Made by a program: the position numbers and the translations under genes
Part shown: one piece after another, positions 43,942-55,266 of the stretch
How positions within the stretch are numbered: the stretch's first letter is position 1
Layout: every line of letters starts with the position of its first letter
Assembly: GCF_963259705.1 (NCBI RefSeq)
Contig: NC_081861.1
Span: 105,013,102-105,077,101, forward strand
Reading direction: 5' to 3'
Length of the DNA stretch: 64,000 nt
Source of the DNA: Myotis daubentonii
Taxonomy: Eukaryota > Chordata > Mammalia > Chiroptera > Vespertilionidae
Notes under the pieces: model-generated
Seen by the model: only the letters and a program-made list of their open reading frames with translations
What the model was told of the DNA's origin: nothing
The model's database searches: none

Positions 43942-45169
43942 TTATAATGAACAACATAAACTGATGAACAAAAACAGATCCAGAGACAGAGAAGCATTGA
44001 TCAGATGCTCAAACTTCAGAGGTAAGGTAAGGGAGGGTGGGGGTTAGGGAGAAAGATCAACCAAAGGACTCCTATGCATGCATATAAGCATAACCAATGG
44101 ATACAGACACCTGGGAGTGGGGGGGAGTGCCTGAGCAATTGGGGGTAATGGGGTGGCAAGGGCACATATGCAATACCTTAATCAATAAAGGGGGGGGGGG
44201 ACAAGAAAAACTTTTAATAAGTTATGTAAACCAAAACCTTAAAAAATTAGAAAGAGAGCAACAAAAAAGCCCAGAGTAAGTAGAAGGAAGGACATAATAA
44301 AGATCTGATTGGAAATAAATGAAATAGAAACAAACAAAGGAAAAATTACGAAAGATCTTTAAAGAGTTTGTGCTTTGAAAGGATAAACAAGATTGATGAA
44401 CTCTTGCCAGACTCACCAAGAAACAAAGAGAAAGAACCCAAATAAACAAAGTAAGAAATGAAGAGTTGAAGTAACAACTGACCCCACAGAGATACAAAGG
44501 ATCATAAAAAAAAAGAATACTATGAAAAACTCTATTCCAATAAGCTGGAAACCTTGATCAAATGGATATATTCTTAGAAAAAATATAATCTTCCAAAACT
44601 CAATCATCAAGAATCAGAAAACCTTAATAGACCAATAACTACTGATGAAATTGAAGCAGTAATAAAAACAAAACAAAACAAAAAAGCAAAACAAACAACA
44701 ACAGCAAAAAAACACCCAGGAAAAAAAATGGTCCAAACGTCTTCCGAGGGGAGTTTTACCAAATATTCAAAGAACTAACATCTATCTTCCTCACACTAGT
44801 CCAAAAAAATTCAAGAGGAAGGAAAACTTCCAAGCTCTTTCTATGGGACCACCATTACCCTAAACCCCAAACCAGATAAAGACACTATAAAGAAAGAGAA
44901 TTACAGGCTAATATCCTGATGAACATAGATGCTAAAATCCTCAACAAATTTCTAGCAAATTGGATGTAGCAATATCTTGAAAAGATCATACACTATGACC
45001 AATTGGGATTTATTCTAGGCATGAAAGGATGGTACAACATCCTCATATTGATAAATGTGATACATCACATTAAAAAAGTGAAAAATAAAAACCACAGGAT
45101 CATATCAATTGATGCAGAAAAAGCATTCAAGAAAATCCAACACCCTTTTCTGATAAAAACTCTCAGAAA

Positions 45170-45430
45170 GTGGGAATAGAGGGATCATACCTCAATATAA
45201 TGAAAACCTTATATGACAAAAGACAGTCAACGTCATACTCAATGGGCAAAAACTTAAAACCATTTCCCAGAAGAACAGGAACAAAACTGGGGTGCCCACT
45301 TTCACCACTCCTTTTTGACATAGTACTTGAAGTGCTAGCCATAGCAATCATACAAGAAGAAGAAATAGAAGGCATCCAAATTAGAAAGTAGGAAGTAAAA
45401 CTGTCATTATTCACGAATGACATAATATTG
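45170..45430 (+). pseudogene. L1 ORF2 reverse transcriptase fragment, catalytic box lost
   Basis: The frame shows [21 protein letters not shown], an L1 reverse transcriptase block, then IEGIQIRK and a stop. Beyond the stop the FADD box reads FTND, losing the first catalytic aspartate. Confidence 0.88.
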
Positions 45431-47446
45431 TGCATAGAAAACCTTAAAAACTCCATGAAAATCTACTAGATTTAATAAATGAATTAGGCAATGTAGCAGG
45501 ATATAAAATTAATACCCAGAAATCTGTGGCATTTTTATACACCAATAAGGGACTCTCAGAAAGAGTTCTTAAACAAACAAATCCCATTTACCACTGCAAC
45601 AACAGCAAAATTAAGTTACTTAGGAATAAACTTAACCAAGGAAGTAAAAGACCTGTACTCTGAAAACTACAGGATGTGGAAAAAAAAAGTTAGAGAAAAA
45701 TCTACATAAAGTGGAAGAATATATGGTGTTCATGAATTAGTAGAATTAACATCATTAAAATGTCCTTACTACCCAAAGCAATTTATAGATTCACTGCAAT
45801 TCCTATTAAAATGCCAATGGCATATTTCACAAACCTAGAGCAAATATTCCAAAAATTTATATGGAATCAAAAAAGACCCTGAATAGCCACAGCAATCTTA
45901 AGAAAAAAGAACAAACTTGGAGGGATCGCAATATCAGATATCAAGCTATAGTATAAAGCCCATGTACTGAAAACAGCCTGGTACTGGCACAAGAACGGGC
46001 ATATAGATCAATGGACCAGAACAGATAACCCAGATATTGACCCAAGCCATTATGCTTAATTAACATTTGATAAAGGAGGCAGGAACATACAGTGGAGTAA
46101 AGACAGTCTCTTCAATAAATGGTGTTGGGAAAATTGGACAGATACATGCAAAAAAATGAAACTAGACCACCAACTTACACCATACACAAAAACAAACTCA
46201 AAATGGATAAAAGACTTAAATGTAAGTCATGACACCATAAAAATCCTTGTGGAAAACTTAATTAGCAAACAATCATACATTTCATATAGCAAAATTTTCA
46301 CTGCTACAATGCTAATGGCAAGAGGAACTAAGGATAAAATAAATGGACTAGATCAAAATAAAAACTTCTGCACTCCAAAAGAAACCAGCATCAAAATGAA
46401 AAGAGAATCTACTGTATGAGATAACATATTTGCCAACGATACATTTGATAAGATGTTTATTTCCAGGTTATATAAAGTTCTCATACTACTCAACAAAAGG
46501 AAGACAAACATTCCAATCAAAAAATTGGCATAGGACCTAAATAGACACTTCTCCACAGAAGACATACAAATACCAAGAGACATATGAAAAAAAAAAGCTC
46601 AATGTCACTAATCATCAAAAAGATGCAAATTAAACTCTCAATGAGATTCCACCTCACACCTGCCAGAATGGCTACCATCAATAAATCAACAAACACGTGC
46701 TGGCAAATTTGAGGAGAAAAAGGAACCCAAGTACATTGTTGGTGGGGTTGCAGACTGGTACAGCCACTATGGAAAACAGTGTGAAGTTTCCTCAAAGAAT
46801 TAAAAATGGAACTGCTATTTGACCCAGTGATTTGACTTGTGGGACTATATTCTAAAAAGGCTGAAACACCAGTCAGAAATAATGTATTCATCCCCTTATT
46901 CATAGCAGCATTATTTGCAGGTATTTGGATCAATGGAACAGAACAGAGATCTATTCCATTAAGATCTGTTCAATAGCTAAGATCTGGAAACAGCCCAAAT
47001 GCCTATGAGTAGGTTACTGCATAAAAATCTGTGGTACATTTACACGATGGAATACTATGCAGACGTAAAAAATAAGGATCTCTTACCCTTTGAGACAGCA
47101 TGGAGGGATCTGGAGAGTATTATGCTGTGACATAAGCTAGTCAGAGAAAGACAAGTATCACATGATTTCACTTATAAGTGAAATCTAAGCAAAAAATAAT
47201 CTGACAAACAAAATTGATCCAGAGACTTGGTATCATGTCACAGATTGAGGATTCTCATAGCGAAGGGGGTGAGGATGGAAGAGATCAACCAAATAACTTA
47301 TATGCATATATTCATAACTTGTGGTCACATACAATAATGTGGTGTAAGCCTAGGAAGAGTACAGGAGTGGGGAAGAGGAGGTCAATGGGGAAAAAAGGGG
47401 GAAATCTGTAATACTTTCAAAAATAAAAATAAATTAAAAAATAATT

Positions 47447-47953
47447 TGAAAGGAAACTGCTGAAATAGGGGATAATTGTTTTACCAGATAGAACTATCTG
47501 GGAATAGTAACTATCTTCTATTGATAACTTTGCATAGTCAGCTTAACGAAGTATATTGCGGTGTTACCCCATTGCCCTTACCAAAGCTTTTTCTTGAGCA
47601 GATCACAGGTTATATTTTGTTTATACATAGCATTGCTTTCAAATTGCTTAAGGTCTAAGCTAAATTAATGGCACTTGCACAGTTAAATTATAAACATTCA
47701 ACATCTAACAATGAAATATCCAGTTTTGAACACATATTCCAAAAGATTTTGATACAGATAACTAGCACCACATTTGGAGAAAATCTACACTTGAGACATG
47801 GAATGTATTTAGCATTCACTAGTTTTCACTCCCATCTTCCTTTTCTTGCATGATAATGTAGGAAACACAATAAAACTTTTAAAAAATTTAGTCAAAGGCT
47901 TTCTAATGTCTATTAATAAGGTTTCACTCTGTGTGGGCTCTCAGGGTTTCTAT
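47447..47953. other. Non-repetitive DNA without recognised features
   Basis: No gene, exon or mobile element was seen between the L1 tail and the Ves. Confidence 0.5.
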
Positions 47954-47965
47954 AAAAAGAACTAT

Positions 47966-48180
47966 GCCCTAACCGGTTTGGCTCAGTGAATAGAGCGTCA
48001 GCCTGCAGACTGAAGGGTCCCATGTTCGAGTCCAGTCAAGGGCATGTACCTTGGTTGCGGGCACTTCACCAGTAGGGGGTGTGCAGGAGGCAGCTGATCA
48101 ATGTTTCTCTCTCATCGATGTTTCTAACTCTCTATCCCTCTCCCTTCCTCTCTAAAAAATCAATAAAATATATTTTTTAA
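47966..48180 (+). mobile_element. Ves SINE
   Basis: Head GCCCTAACCGGTTTGGCTCA and 3' end AAAAATCAATAAAATATATT. Duplication AAAAGAACTAT lies on both sides (to 47965 and 48181-48191). Confidence 0.95.
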
Positions 48181-48191
48181 AAAAGAACTAT

Positions 48192-48870
48192 GCAGGTCTC
48201 TATGAACATGGCCTATCTGCTGAGTTATCCAACATCTATTTGCCTCCAGTAATCTCAGCTGTTTTTGTTGTGTGTGTTTTTTTTTTCAAAGGATGTGTCT
48301 ACTTTATTTTCAATTCTTACCATTACAAGGGTTGGATTCTTCAGGATCAGAGTTGAAACTCTTTGGTGAGAGCTATCAATTTTACACATAGGGGCTATGT
48401 CAAAAAATTCAAATTTTGGAATTTTGGCTCTCTGATAGTAATCCCAGTCTTAAAGCCACTGTCTCAGACTGTAAAATAATCCTTCCCAGTGGGCTTTGGC
48501 ACAATCAGCCTAAAAAAAGGAGCAGAAGAACCAAAGTGATTTGAGCACAGGATGATTTTAGGGAATTATTCATACTGTTAATATGTCACAACAATAAAGT
48601 ACATGCTGTGCACTATCCATGGAACAAAAGGAAGAAGCCAGGATTAAATGTGATGCATTTCAATATAGAGTAGCAAAATATTATAAAACATTCAACCCCT
48701 AACTGAACAACTAACTTATTTCCCAGATCCTCAGATTGCATTTAATTTTCTCTTTATTTTCTTTATGTGTGTCTACTTAAAATAATCTTTGGATTATTGG
48801 CTCACTGAGACTATAAACAAATAATTAGATCAGATTTCAAATTTCTCTTAGAATTCATTCATTAAAAAAC
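48192..48870. other. Non-repetitive DNA without recognised features
   Basis: No gene, exon or mobile element was recognised here. Confidence 0.5.
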
Positions 48871-49880
48871 ATGCAAAATGCAGCTGTAAAAAAGGAGCTC
48901 TTACCCTGTACCCTTTGTGACTGCATGGATGGACCTGGAGACTATTAAGCTAAGCGAAATACGCCAGTCAGAGAAAGGCAAATATCACATGCTCTTGTAA
49001 ACTGACAACCAAGGGCTCCGGGCTGCCTGTCGCTACTTGAGTCAATTAAGCCGAGACAGGGTTGAATCATATATGAGCATTTATTCCAATAATGCCGGCA
49101 GTATGGGAGAGCAGCAGGTCATCCATACAAATCTGTTCTGCCTCTCTCTATAAGCCAGCTGCTTATATTGGGTAGAAGGGCAAAGATTATGTAGGAAAGT
49201 AGGAATTACAGGCATGGAAAAGTAGGCACAGTATAATCATTACAGTCATGAGGGACGCGGGGTGGTTGCAGAGGGCGGGTGCCTATGGGCACCCAGGGAC
49301 CAGATTATGGGCAATAGGGTCTGGGAGTTGTAAAGGGTGGGTGCCTTGAGGACTAGATTGTTTCAGCCAAGAGGTTGTAAATCTTTCCATAACGATAGGC
49401 AGTTCTCAGGAAAGGAGGATGGATTGCATTCCGATGTTAGCTTCATGTCCCAGGGCATACAACTCTTAGCCAGGTTAGAATGTGCTTTCTCTAATCAGCA
49501 CAGAACTATCACAGTTAACAGAGCATGATTAATATTTCTTATAATTATAGTTAGTCCCCAATATTCTATTTCTGCCCCTAACAATCTCACTTATATGTGG
49601 AATCTAAGGAACAAAATAAAGTGATGAACAAAATGGGGTCAGAGGTATGGGTTCATGGAACCGAATAACAGGTTCCAGTGGGGTGGGGTTTGGGAGAGGA
49701 CAGGAAGTGATTAACCAAAGAATATATATGCATAACCCCTGGGCTCAAACAATAGTATGAGGAAGACCTGTGGTGGGGTGGAGGTTGGGTGGCAGGGGTG
49801 GGGAGGGGAGAGAAAATGGGCAACATCTGTAATACGGTCGACAATTTAAAAAAGGGAAAAAATAAATAAAAACACACAAA
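48871..49880 (+). mobile_element. L1 3' end split by a solo LTR
   Basis: ORF2 C-terminal bases (GCATGGATGGACCTGGAGAC, CAGTCAGAGAAAGGCAAATA) precede the LTR. ATCTCACTTATATGTGGAAT, a G-rich 3' UTR and CATCTGTAATACGGTC follow it. Confidence 0.85.
48996..49583 (-). mobile_element. Solo LTR
   Basis: A 588-bp non-L1 insert with TG...CA ends (TGTAAACTGACAACC to GCCCCTAACA). On the minus strand AATAAATGCTC gives a poly(A) signal and the U5 side ends TTGTCAGTTTACA. The target duplication is unclear, with at most 4 to 5 degraded bases. Confidence 0.7.
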
Positions 49881-50469
49881 AATACACTAGGGCTTAGGCA
49901 CAACCATTTTTGTTTTATGTTTTATATTAGAAGCTTAGAAAAAAATTAGCAGTTGCAAACGGAATTAGAATAAAGAATCTGTTTTGCATAATTAATCCCA
50001 AATATTTCTCCTAAGCAGCACGAATGTGAAATGTTCTCATTGAGCATTTAAAATGTAAGTATATAATGGATGCTACTATTGTAAAAATAATCTATCAAGA
50101 AATATTTTTGCTATCCTGGCAATGTTAGAGAGTGCATCTGTTCCTTAAGAAAATTTGAAACAAATTGATACATGCTGGACAAAGCAGAGGATACTGAGAA
50201 GGCCTGATTTCCTGGACAAGATTAAAGTCTCCTTTACTTAATCAATGGTTTCTGTTCAGTGAGCATAGGTGCACAGTGAGTTTTATAGCATGTTATTAAT
50301 ACATATGACTATTTCTGAGTCTCAAAGTATAGTTTCCTCTTGTTTGCACATATTTTTCTTTGTGTGTGTTTTTGGCACTGTACGTTATGCGCAATTCAGG
50401 ATTAAAGAATTCCAGCTGGGCCAACACATAACTGGCATCTTCTGAAAGTGCATAAACACATTATTTACT
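49881..50469. other. Non-repetitive DNA without recognised features
   Basis: No gene, exon or mobile element was recognised. Confidence 0.5.
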
Positions 50470-50695
50470 CTCAGAGCACAAGCCCAGATTCTTCAAGTGT
50501 AAAATGATAACATCTCATTATAGCTGCAAAATGCTTTATAATTTAGAAAGTAATTCAATATGCACTATCATTCTTGATTCTTGCAACAATTGTACAGAGT
50601 AGACAGAATAGATATCAGCATTCCATTTTACAGATTAAGATATCAAGTCTCATCAATTTATGATATGTCTCAATTCATACAATGATGATTACCAC
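50470..50695 (+). mobile_element. MIR-like SINE relic
   Basis: It resembles the MIR core and 3' part: AAAATGCTTTATAATTTAGA, CATTCTTGATTCTTGCAACA and TTCCATTTTACAGATTAAGA. It is ancient, with approximate limits. Confidence 0.6.
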
Positions 50696-50863
50696 AGGAA
50701 TAAAATTCAGTTTTTCTATTGCCTAATTCACAGTTGTCTCCTATCTATAATTCACGATACGCCAAAGGAAAAGGAATATTATTGTCCCCATTATCATAAG
50801 TAATTGCTTAAAAAAATGTAGAGAATAATGGTTTCACTTTACAACTTATTAAATTTTACTCTT

Positions 50864-51071
50864 CCCCAACCAGTGTGTCTCATTAGTTAAACATCAACCT
50901 ATGAACCAGGAGGTCATGGTTCAATTCCCAGTCTGGGCAAATGCCTGGGCTGCAGGCTCTATACCCAGCGTGGGGTGTGCAGGAGGCAGCCAATCAATGA
51001 TTCTCTCTCATCATTGATGTTTCTATCTCTCTCCATCTCCATTCTTCTCTGGAATCAATAAAAATATACTT
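50864..51071 (+). mobile_element. Ves-type SINE
   Basis: Head CCAACCAGTGTGTCTCATTA, B-box region GGTTCAATTCCC, then CAGCCAATCAATGATTCTCT and GGAATCAATAAAAATATACT. Confidence 0.9.
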
Positions 51072-51074
51072 GTT

Positions 51075-51525
51075 TATTTATTTAATCTTTATTGTTGAAA
51101 GTATTACTTAAGTACTCTTTTCCCCCCATTGACCTCTTCTGGCCTTCTCTCACCCCCCATCCAACTAGGCCCTCATCATCCATTGTCTGTATCCATGGGT
51201 TATGCATATATGCATACAAGTTTATTGGTTGATCTCTTCCCACCCACCCTCCAAGGCCTTCCCTCTGAGGTTCGACAGTCTGTTCCATGCCTTTATGTCT
51301 CTGGGTTTATTTTTGTTCATCAGTTTATTTTGTTTATTAGATTCCACATATGAGTGAGATCATGTGATAACTTATCTTTCTCTGATTAGCTTATTTTGCT
51401 TAGGATACTACTACCCAAGGTCCATCCATGCTGTTGCAAATGGTAAGAGTTCTTTCTTTTTACTACAGTGTAGTATTCCATTGTGTAGATATAACACATT
51501 TTTTATCCACTCATCTGCTGATGGG
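51075..51525 (-). mobile_element. L1 3' end, antisense
   Basis: The plus strand reads TTTATTGTTGAAAGTATTAC, the 3' UTR reverse, then TATGCATATATGCATACAAG, and runs back into the ORF2 C-terminus (TATCCACTCATCTGCTGATG). It ends where the inverted repeat begins. Confidence 0.88.
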
Positions 51526-51785
51526 CACTTCTGGTATATGAAACTATAGAGTAGATTGTAGGGTCTACAAAGAATATATAATCTGCATCCTTCACATTCA
51601 GAGTCTGTAAATTTCTTTTTATTCTTAAAATATATTTTTATTGATTTCAGCTATTTCCAAATCTTAATAAAAAATATTTTTTAAAAATAAAAATAAATTT
51701 ACAGTCTCTTTGAAAGTGGAGGATGCAAATTCTATATTCTTTGTAGACCCTACAGTCTACTCTATAGTTTCATATACCAGAAGTG
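51526..51785. repeat. 260-bp inverted repeat (fold-back)
   Basis: The left arm (51526 to about 51626) and right arm (about 51686-51785) are about 100 bp each and roughly 88% identical as reverse complements. They share blocks such as CTTCTGGTATATGAAACTAT and GGGTCTACAAAGAATATA. The spacer of about 60 bp includes a piece like a Ves 3' end (AAAATATATTTTTATTGATT). No coding potential. Confidence 0.88.
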
Positions 51786-52374
51786 TTCAATCACTTGAAT
51801 TGAGTGTTGCTAATTAATTTATTAATAAGTACTGGGCACATTGCAATGAGAACAGGCCAGAGTCAATTCTACAACAAAGAAAAATAGTAACATAGAACAG
51901 CTAAGTTAGCTTGTTTTTAATAGTTTTCCCTGGAAAATGGAACCTAGCCTCAATCTCAGGTAGTAGATATTCTTATCCAGAATATTATTTTGTGCCCTGG
52001 GTATTGAGACAGACAGCTACATGATCACTCCCAAACAAAATTTTGCGTTATTTCTACCCTACAATTTTTTAAGATATATTTTCACCAATATGAAATGAGA
52101 GCTCAAATTCTACTCCCAGTTTCTAGAATCTATTGAAAAAATCTTATTTAATTCAAAAAGATAGAAAAGTTAAATATTTTTATTAAAGTGCCTTAGATTT
52201 TATACCTTTAATATATCTCTTCTGTGAAAGCTTAATTACATTAAAACTTTTTTATTTTGTAAGCATTTTATTATTTTCCTGAGGAAAATAAATCATTTAC
52301 ATTGTCATATTTTAACATTCACTCAATAAAATAGGCTATCTCACAGCTCCACCAGGTTTTGTTGTTATTACATA
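51786..52374. other. Non-repetitive DNA without recognised features
   Basis: No gene, exon or mobile element was recognised. Confidence 0.5.
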
Positions 52375-52555
52375 TTAGAGGCCCGATGCACGATTTTCAT
52401 GCAAGAGGATGCCTTCCTTCCCCCGCCTGCCGGCACTGGCTTCCCTCTGGCACCGGGGACCCTGGCTTCCCTTGCAGCTCTGGCTTCTTCCAGAAGGTCA
52501 TCCGGAAGGATGTCTGGTCTAATTAGCATATTATGCTTTTATTATTATAGATTGA
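52375..52555 (-). mobile_element. Very short Helitron, 181 bp
   Basis: On the plus strand TTAG (mutated CTAG) begins it, followed by AGGCCCGATGCACGATTTTCATGCA. The far end is TTTTATTATTATAGATTGA, the reverse of a 5' terminus. It has little more than the two ends. Confidence 0.83.
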
Positions 52556-53802
52556 TGATAATAGAGAACCCCCTCTAAAGGAACCTAAAGGTTGTCACTT
52601 CAATATATGGTGTGAAGCATCACCAAGAATACTGATAGTGAAGATGACTGCTAAAGGTTGGAATTGAAAGAAGTACCCATAATTTGAGCTAATTATGGAT
52701 TTCCAAACCTTTTGAAAAATTGTAGAAGTATGCACTGCCAATTTGGCTTAACTACAATTAGTTTCTTTTATTTGAAGTAAAATGTCTTTAAAACCTTTAC
52801 TTAGAAAATGTGTAAAACGAGCATAAAACATAAAAGTTCATATATATTAATCTAAAATATAGATATATTCCTATATATGGGGAGCCTGGGCAGTATCAAA
52901 TAAAACAACATTTAGTTTCTGTCTACAGTGAACAGTTCAAACTCCATCATTGTGCCGGTTGTGATTAAGAATGATACAGTACATCATCATTGTCAACACT
53001 TTTCAGCCAATGTAAACCTTAGTTAGAAATTTACTTGTCAGAGAAAAATACGCCTTTGATTTCTATCACACTTTCACAGTAATTGCTGTCATCACTGGCA
53101 GGTTATTATTACAGTTGAATAGAGTTTCAGCAATTACTTTCGCACAGATTCTAACAGCATTTAGGTTGAAGGATATTCTGACAGTTTGAATACTCCTGAC
53201 AACAATTACCTTTTTACTAGTCAACACTGATTCAGGAAAATTAAAAATTAAATCTGTTCAGAGGAAACACTTATGTATGTCACTAGTAAGTAGGCTGATA
53301 CAAAAATGTGTAAATTTCAGAATGACTTAGAAATTTTTTAAGTTAATTTTTTACATATGTGTTTTTGAAAATCAGCATTAAAGGAGATATAAACCATACT
53401 GGTTAGATTAATAGTAAATGATATGGAATGATTGAGGCAGTCCTTGATCTAATTAGTAACAGAAACTACTGTACTGGTGTGATGTAAAAAATGTGTCCAT
53501 GAGAAAAGCATAGATGTGATAATTTATATATGCATGCCTTTATATACCTATGCATATGATTGTAAATGCGTTAATTAAATGGAGACCAAAGTACATGGAC
53601 ATGCTTACATTTTTCACATTATAACTATCTGTTTATGCATAGTGAAAAGGAGAATTGATGTAATTAATCAGAACAGATAAGACCATTTATTTTGGCATGA
53701 GTTTTTGAAAAACCTAGATAATTGAGACCAGAGATTTTTAAATGTAAGGTATTTAGATAATCACTTGAATAAATTCTTTATTGAGTTTTGTGGCACACAC
53801 TT
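52556..53802. other. Non-repetitive DNA
   Basis: No gene or mobile element was recognised. Bases 52900-53240 look less AT-rich and less repetitive than the surroundings and might be conserved non-coding DNA. Confidence 0.4.
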
Positions 53803-53944
53803 AAAAATAACCAAAGTAGCATGAGTTTGTGTGTGTGGGGGGAGGTTGGGGGTTAATGGTGGGGGATGAGGACACATTTGTAATACCTTAACTAATAATA
53901 ATAATAAAAAAAAGAAATTGAATTAAAAAAAAATAACCAAAGTA
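53803..53944 (+). mobile_element. Short L1 3' end with target duplications
   Basis: About 110 bp of L1 3' UTR (G-rich stretch, GACACATTTGTAATACCTTA) with an A-rich tail lie between two copies of AAAAATAACCAAAGTA (53803-53818 and 53929-53944). Confidence 0.88.
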
Positions 53945-54581
53945 CAGAATCATATTGAAATCTTCACATATTAACTAAAACAACCATCACTTTGGGAAGA
54001 TGTTTATAAATGAAAGCAAAATACAAAACGTTAAAAAAAGAATGCACATAAGGCTTCTAAATAGATCTAATTAAAATGCAAGTTTCAGATGCAAGAATAA
54101 GGAATACATAGAAAACAACAATATCAAAAATTGTATTTACATCATATGTAATATGAATGCTTCCAATGAATAAAAGCCTGCTACACCAAATTATTGGGGT
54201 GGGGGGCGGGGAATAAAGACCAAAGACCAAATATTAGAACAAGTAAGTTATTTTCCATGTTGTAAAAATACTTCCATTAGGTTTTTGGAAAACTAAATGT
54301 TCTACCCAAAATAATAGTATAGGAAAAACTAAAATTAAATGCCATGAAATTCCATGTACTACAACATGCTAAAAAGCTACATTTCACCCATTAAGGGTAA
54401 TGTATATGTGGAAGCAAGTTATGCATATGATACTGATTTAATTGTGTTTTGTTATAAAGTGAAGAAATCAGTCAACCTGTATTGAAGAATTCAACAGAAA
54501 TTATTTTGAGTATTTTCTAAAATATTAATTAAAGTTTTTCAATAGAATATCAGATCAACAAAATTTATCACATCCAATTAA
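53945..54581. other. Non-repetitive DNA without recognised features
   Basis: No gene, exon or mobile element was recognised. Confidence 0.5.
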
Positions 54582-54765
54582 TCTTATATAATAAATAACC
54601 AATATGCTAATTAGACCAAACAGCAGAACGACCATCCAGACGATCTCCCGAACAACTATCCGGATGACCTTCCAGACAAAGCTGGGGTTGCGAGGGGCTG
54701 CGAGGGGTTGTGAGGGGCTGCGAGGGCCGAGCCCATTGCATGAATTTTGTGCATCATACCTCTAG
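54582..54765 (+). mobile_element. Very short Helitron, 184 bp
   Basis: Starts TCTTATATAATAAATAACC and ends TGCATGAATTTTGTGCA then CCTCTAG and T54766. The core has four short GGGGCTGCGAG repeats. Confidence 0.88.
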
Positions 54766-55266
54766 TAATGTTAATAAGCAAATTCTCTCATTTACTAGTA
54801 TAGCAAACACTAATAAATTCCTGAAAGCTTTAAATATTTTACATATACAAAATATCCTCACTACCAACATACTTTACATTCCTCCATAACTGTCTCATTC
54901 AGTACTAATTGTCCTGCTTATCAACTACAGAAATATATACAGAAATTTGTGCCAGCTTATTCTTACTGCAGTGCCATAAGAAAGTTTATCTGAATATGCA
55001 GCTCATCAGTATGGTGATATAAAATGTGAGCAATTTACCCTAAATGACTTATCATTAATCATTTAAGGAATTTATTCTATATCAAGGATTGTAGGTAGGA
55101 CAATTTTGCATCTGTGCTGACATGTGAGGTACGCTGGACTGATGAATACTTTGGAACAAGCCAGCTGGTATATATATTTGACCTGCAGGTTTTCCAAGGT
55201 TTGGAGGTGGGCAGACAACATTGGGCAGTTGTTTGGTTAAATACAGTCTATTCTAAAATCAAAGCA
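54766..55266. other. Non-repetitive DNA without recognised features
   Basis: No gene, exon or mobile element was recognised. Confidence 0.5.

Larger units (their letters stand above)
41777..44213 (+). mobile_element. 5'-inverted (twin-primed) L1 nested in an older L1
   Basis: The duplication ACAAGAAAARCTT (41777-41789 and 44201-44213) brackets it. Bases 41791 to about 41985 are inverted L1 ORF2; 41986-44188 is sense L1 from just before the same point to the 3' end. About 45 bp around ATTAAGATACCTAGG occur in both halves, giving an inverted repeat. A class II-like LTR lies inside. The element ends in AATAAA directly followed by 12 G. Confidence 0.85.
37800..47446 (+). mobile_element. Near full-length sense L1 with nested insertions
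   Basis: The 5' UTR is at about 37800-38615, with a repeated CTCTGGGACCCCACAGTGAGT-like block. ORF1 starts at 38625 and the ORF2 endonuclease lies at 40198-41760. The host copy is interrupted at 41777-44213 by another L1. Reverse transcriptase and C-terminus follow at 44214-47200, and the 3' UTR ends near 47446 with an A-rich tail. Other insertions: a Helitron, an LTR and a Ves. Stops and frameshifts throughout make it inactive. Confidence 0.88.
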
